Shown: positions 62,097 to 64,000 of the stretch, piece after piece
How the letters are laid out: each line of letters begins with the position of its first letter
How positions within the stretch are numbered: the stretch's first letter is position 1
NCBI RefSeq assembly: GCF_024385605.1
Contig: NZ_JANFOJ010000006.1
Location: forward strand, 1 to 64,000
DNA length: 64,000 nt
Source of the DNA: Sporolactobacillus sp. STSJ-5
Lineage (GTDB): Bacteria > Bacillota > Bacilli > Bacillales > Sporolactobacillaceae
Reading direction: 5' to 3'
The notes under the pieces: model-generated
Told to the model about the DNA's origin: nothing
Database searches by the model: none
The model's input: only the letters and a program-made list of their open reading frames with translations
Program-made: the position numbers and the translations under genes

Positions 62097-62414
62097 TTAC
62101 AGCGCGTAGGCTAATATCCATAATGTTCCGCCAACAACGGCAAATGCAACATAAATACCAAAAAGAATGCCAATGAGTTGATGGACAGGCTCAGTTCCTT
62201 CTGTCACATGCATAAACATGAACAGCTGAATGAACGCCTGAAAAATTGCTAATCCAACAATAATTGTTAGGGTAACATGCACCGGCAACGACAAACCAAC
62301 AGCAATCCACAGGGCGATAAAAGTAAGTGCCAGTGAAAGCAGCAGCCCAATGACTTGCTTCCAAGGAAAACCTGCCCGCACCTGTTCCGACATTTGATTC
62401 TGATTTTCATCCAT
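62097..62414 (-). CDS. qoxD: Quinol oxidase aa3 subunit IV
   Basis: A 105-residue protein with three helices; the conserved QLFMFMHVTEG loop is seen after the second helix. It stabilises the haem-copper menaquinol oxidase. It starts one base after the qoxC stop and ends the operon. Confidence 0.9.
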   Translation of the reverse strand: MDENQNQMSEQVRAGFPWKQVIGLLLSLALTFIALWIAVGLSLPVHVTLTIIVGLAIFQAFIQLFMFMHVTEGTEPVHQLIGILFGIYVAFAVVGGTLWILAYAL

Positions 62415-62415
62415 T

Positions 62416-63045
62416 TTAAATCACCAACCCTGTCAGATAAACAGCTGTAAAAATAAAAATCCAGACAACGTCAAGGAAATGCCAGTAGAGACCGGCCATG
62501 AATGCCTTACGTGCTGTGACCGGCGTAATGCCTCGCTTTCCAAGCTGCAGTAAAATACCGATAATCCATATAATACCAAGCGACACGTGACAGCCGTGTG
62601 TACCAAGCAGAACAAAGAATCCGGAGAGGAACGCGCTTCTTGATATCGGTGCCCCTTCATGAACTGCATAGGTATAAAATTCGTTGACCTCAAGTCCGAC
62701 AAACACCAGACCAAGCAGAATGGTTACAATCAGCCATCCGATCAGTCCTTTTTTATTATGACGGCGAAGTTCTATTGTGCTTAATCCGCATGTAAAACTG
62801 CTTACCAGAAGTACAATCGTTTCAGCCATAACCGGACCGATCTCAAACAAATCCTTTGCCGTCGGACCGCCGGCTGTGTGACTCTGCAGCACAAGATAGG
62901 TGCCGAACAAGGTGCCGAACAGGACCAATTCGGCCGCAAGGAAGATCCAAAATCCGACAATACGAAGGTCGCCTTCCTCTGTCGTGTATTCAAGAGGCAT
63001 TTTGCTTCGATCTTTTTCATGCAGGCTCAGTGTTGATTCCGTCAT
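62416..63045 (-). CDS. qoxC: Quinol oxidase aa3 subunit III
   Basis: A 209-residue protein with five helices: LRIVGFWIFLAAELVLFGTLFGTYL at the start, the FLSGFFVLLGTHGCHVSLGIIW block and the terminal LYWHFLDVVWIFIFTAVYL, all diagnostic of heme-copper oxidase subunit III. Its ATG shares a base with the qoxB stop (TAATG). The gene order B-C-D and quinol-oxidase-type sequence favour Qox over cytochrome c oxidase. Confidence 0.93.
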   Translation of the reverse strand: MTESTLSLHEKDRSKMPLEYTTEEGDLRIVGFWIFLAAELVLFGTLFGTYLVLQSHTAGGPTAKDLFEIGPVMAETIVLLVSSFTCGLSTIELRRHNKKGLIGWLIVTILLGLVFVGLEVNEFYTYAVHEGAPISRSAFLSGFFVLLGTHGCHVSLGIIWIIGILLQLGKRGITPVTARKAFMAGLYWHFLDVVWIFIFTAVYLTGLVI

Positions 63046-64000
63046 TAGGATAACCTCCCCGTGGCAGCTTCGGTTCGTTTAATTTCCTCAACTGAGATGT
63101 AGTGATGATCATTGTATACAAAGGAACGTGCGATCATACACGCGATAACACCGATAACGCCTGGAATAGCCATCCAGTACCACTCAAAAACACACCCGAA
63201 TCCGGCCACAAACATAAACGAAGCCATGATGACCGGAATACCGGTATTATTCGGCATGTGGATCGGTGCATAAGATTTAACTGTTCCTGCATTTCCTGCT
63301 TTGCGTTTTTCCTTTGTCACAGCAAATGCGTCTCGTTCCGAAACTTCAGGAATATGTGCGAAATTATACTCTGCAGCCGGTGAAGCAGTTGACCATTCCA
63401 AAGTGCGGCCGTTCCACGGATCGCCGGTCGCATCCTTTTTCCCATGCATCGCGCTCCAAATAATATTGTAGGCCATTAGGACAAATCCTGCGCCCATACC
63501 AAAGGCACCGATGGTCATCACCACATTGATCGGAGTCCATCCAAGTCCTGCAGGGTACGTATACATACGACGGGTCATGCCCATCAAACCGAGGAAATAC
63601 ATCGGCATAAAGCAAACATTAAAGGAAATCATGAAAATCCAAAACGACCATTTTCCCTTTGTCTCATCCAGCATGTAGCCGAACATTTTTGGCCACCAAT
63701 AATGCAGACCGCAAAAGATGCCGAACACGGTACCGGCAATCAGGGTACTGTGGAAATGGGCAACCAGAAAGTAGCTGTTATGATATTGGTAATCGGCAGG
63801 CGCCATCGCCAGCATTACGCCGGTAACACCGCCAATTGTGAAGTTCGGAATAAAGGCCAATGCCCAGAGCATCGGAGTTGTAAATTGAATACGCCCTTTA
63901 TTCAAGGTAAACAGCCAGTTAAAGATCTTCACACCGGTTGGTATCGCGATGAGCATCGTCGATATTGAGAAAAAGGCATTAACAGGAGCCGTATTGCCCA
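63045..64000 (-). CDS. qoxB: Quinol oxidase aa3 subunit I (partial, cut by window end)
   Basis: The last 318 codons of subunit I, the catalytic haem-copper subunit that reduces oxygen with menaquinol. The frame stays open to the window edge. Seen here: APVNAFFSIS, IPTGVKIFNWLFTL (K-pathway region), and SYFLVAHFHSTLIAGTVFG with the two histidines that ligate haem a3 and haem a. The C-terminal extension beyond residue 230 of this fragment is typical of QoxB. qoxA would lie outside the window. Confidence 0.94.
   Translation of the reverse strand, partial: GNTAPVNAFFSISTMLIAIPTGVKIFNWLFTLNKGRIQFTTPMLWALAFIPNFTIGGVTGVMLAMAPADYQYHNSYFLVAHFHSTLIAGTVFGIFCGLHYWWPKMFGYMLDETKGKWSFWIFMISFNVCFMPMYFLGLMGMTRRMYTYPAGLGWTPINVVMTIGAFGMGAGFVLMAYNIIWSAMHGKKDATGDPWNGRTLEWSTASPAAEYNFAHIPEVSERDAFAVTKEKRKAGNAGTVKSYAPIHMPNNTGIPVIMASFMFVAGFGCVFEWYWMAIPGVIGVIACMIARSFVYNDHHYISVEEIKRTEAATGRLS

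Overview
This window is chromosome from an aerobic, endospore-forming member of the Bacillales (Bacillaceae or Sporolactobacillaceae-like). The sequence shows spore genes (cwlJ, gerQ, a LysM/GH18 SleL-type cortex enzyme), an aa3-type menaquinol oxidase operon (qoxBCD), menB-menE, an HemQ of coproporphyrin-dependent haem synthesis, a Fur box, a lysine riboswitch and YtrA-type GntR regulation. The genus cannot be fixed by eye. No rRNA, tRNA, CRISPR array or prophage was seen. Most of the window is ordinary housekeeping sequence; the unusual material is in the intergenic DNA.

Layout. 1-5 kb: a GntR-ABC exporter operon and a CPBP protease gene that share a look-alike 20-bp operator. 5.5-6.4 kb: a mosaic of intergenic repeats. 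6.4-10.4 kb: Fur-controlled efeUOB iron/haem uptake. 10.5-12.7 kb: a drug/metabolite exporter with a 17-codon upstream ORF, and an aminoglycoside 6-adenylyltransferase. 12.9-17 kb: pta, hemQ, cwlJ-gerQ, a HIT-like protein, a DUF423 protein. 17.2-17.8 kb: an inverted copy of the repeat mosaic. 17.8-32 kb: hydroxyacid dehydrogenase, SleL-like enzyme, two aminotransferases, lysine-riboswitch-controlled LysP-like permease, a frameshifted DUF1653 gene, recQ, isochorismatase, hsp20, ilvE, MFS transporter. 32-36 kb: an accessory stretch of small orphan genes. 36.2-38.2 kb: 21-bp-period tandem arrays interrupted by an intact IS256-family element. 38.4-46.7 kb: adenine-deaminase-like gene, a type I toxin/antisense RNA locus, truA, menBE, a bPH membrane cluster. 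46.8-53 kb: ung, a 5'-nucleotidase, and a PhnD/PhnC/PhnE/PhnE importer. 53-64 kb: PBP3-like protein, AraC/GyrI regulator, ptsI, fruA, fruK and the qox operon, cut by the window edge.

The most notable observations are: (1) a 25-codon holin-like toxin with an antisense RNA promoter and terminator overlapping its 3' end, not captured by ordinary gene calling; (2) two 315-bp repeats in inverted orientation, about 98% identical, bracketing an 11.1-kb block of core genes; (3) arrays with a strict 21-bp period at several intergenic sites, one forming the last codons of a transporter and one interrupted by the IS256 copy; (4) a composite GC-rich repeat ending in a conserved terminator; (5) short upstream ORFs with possible attenuation roles.
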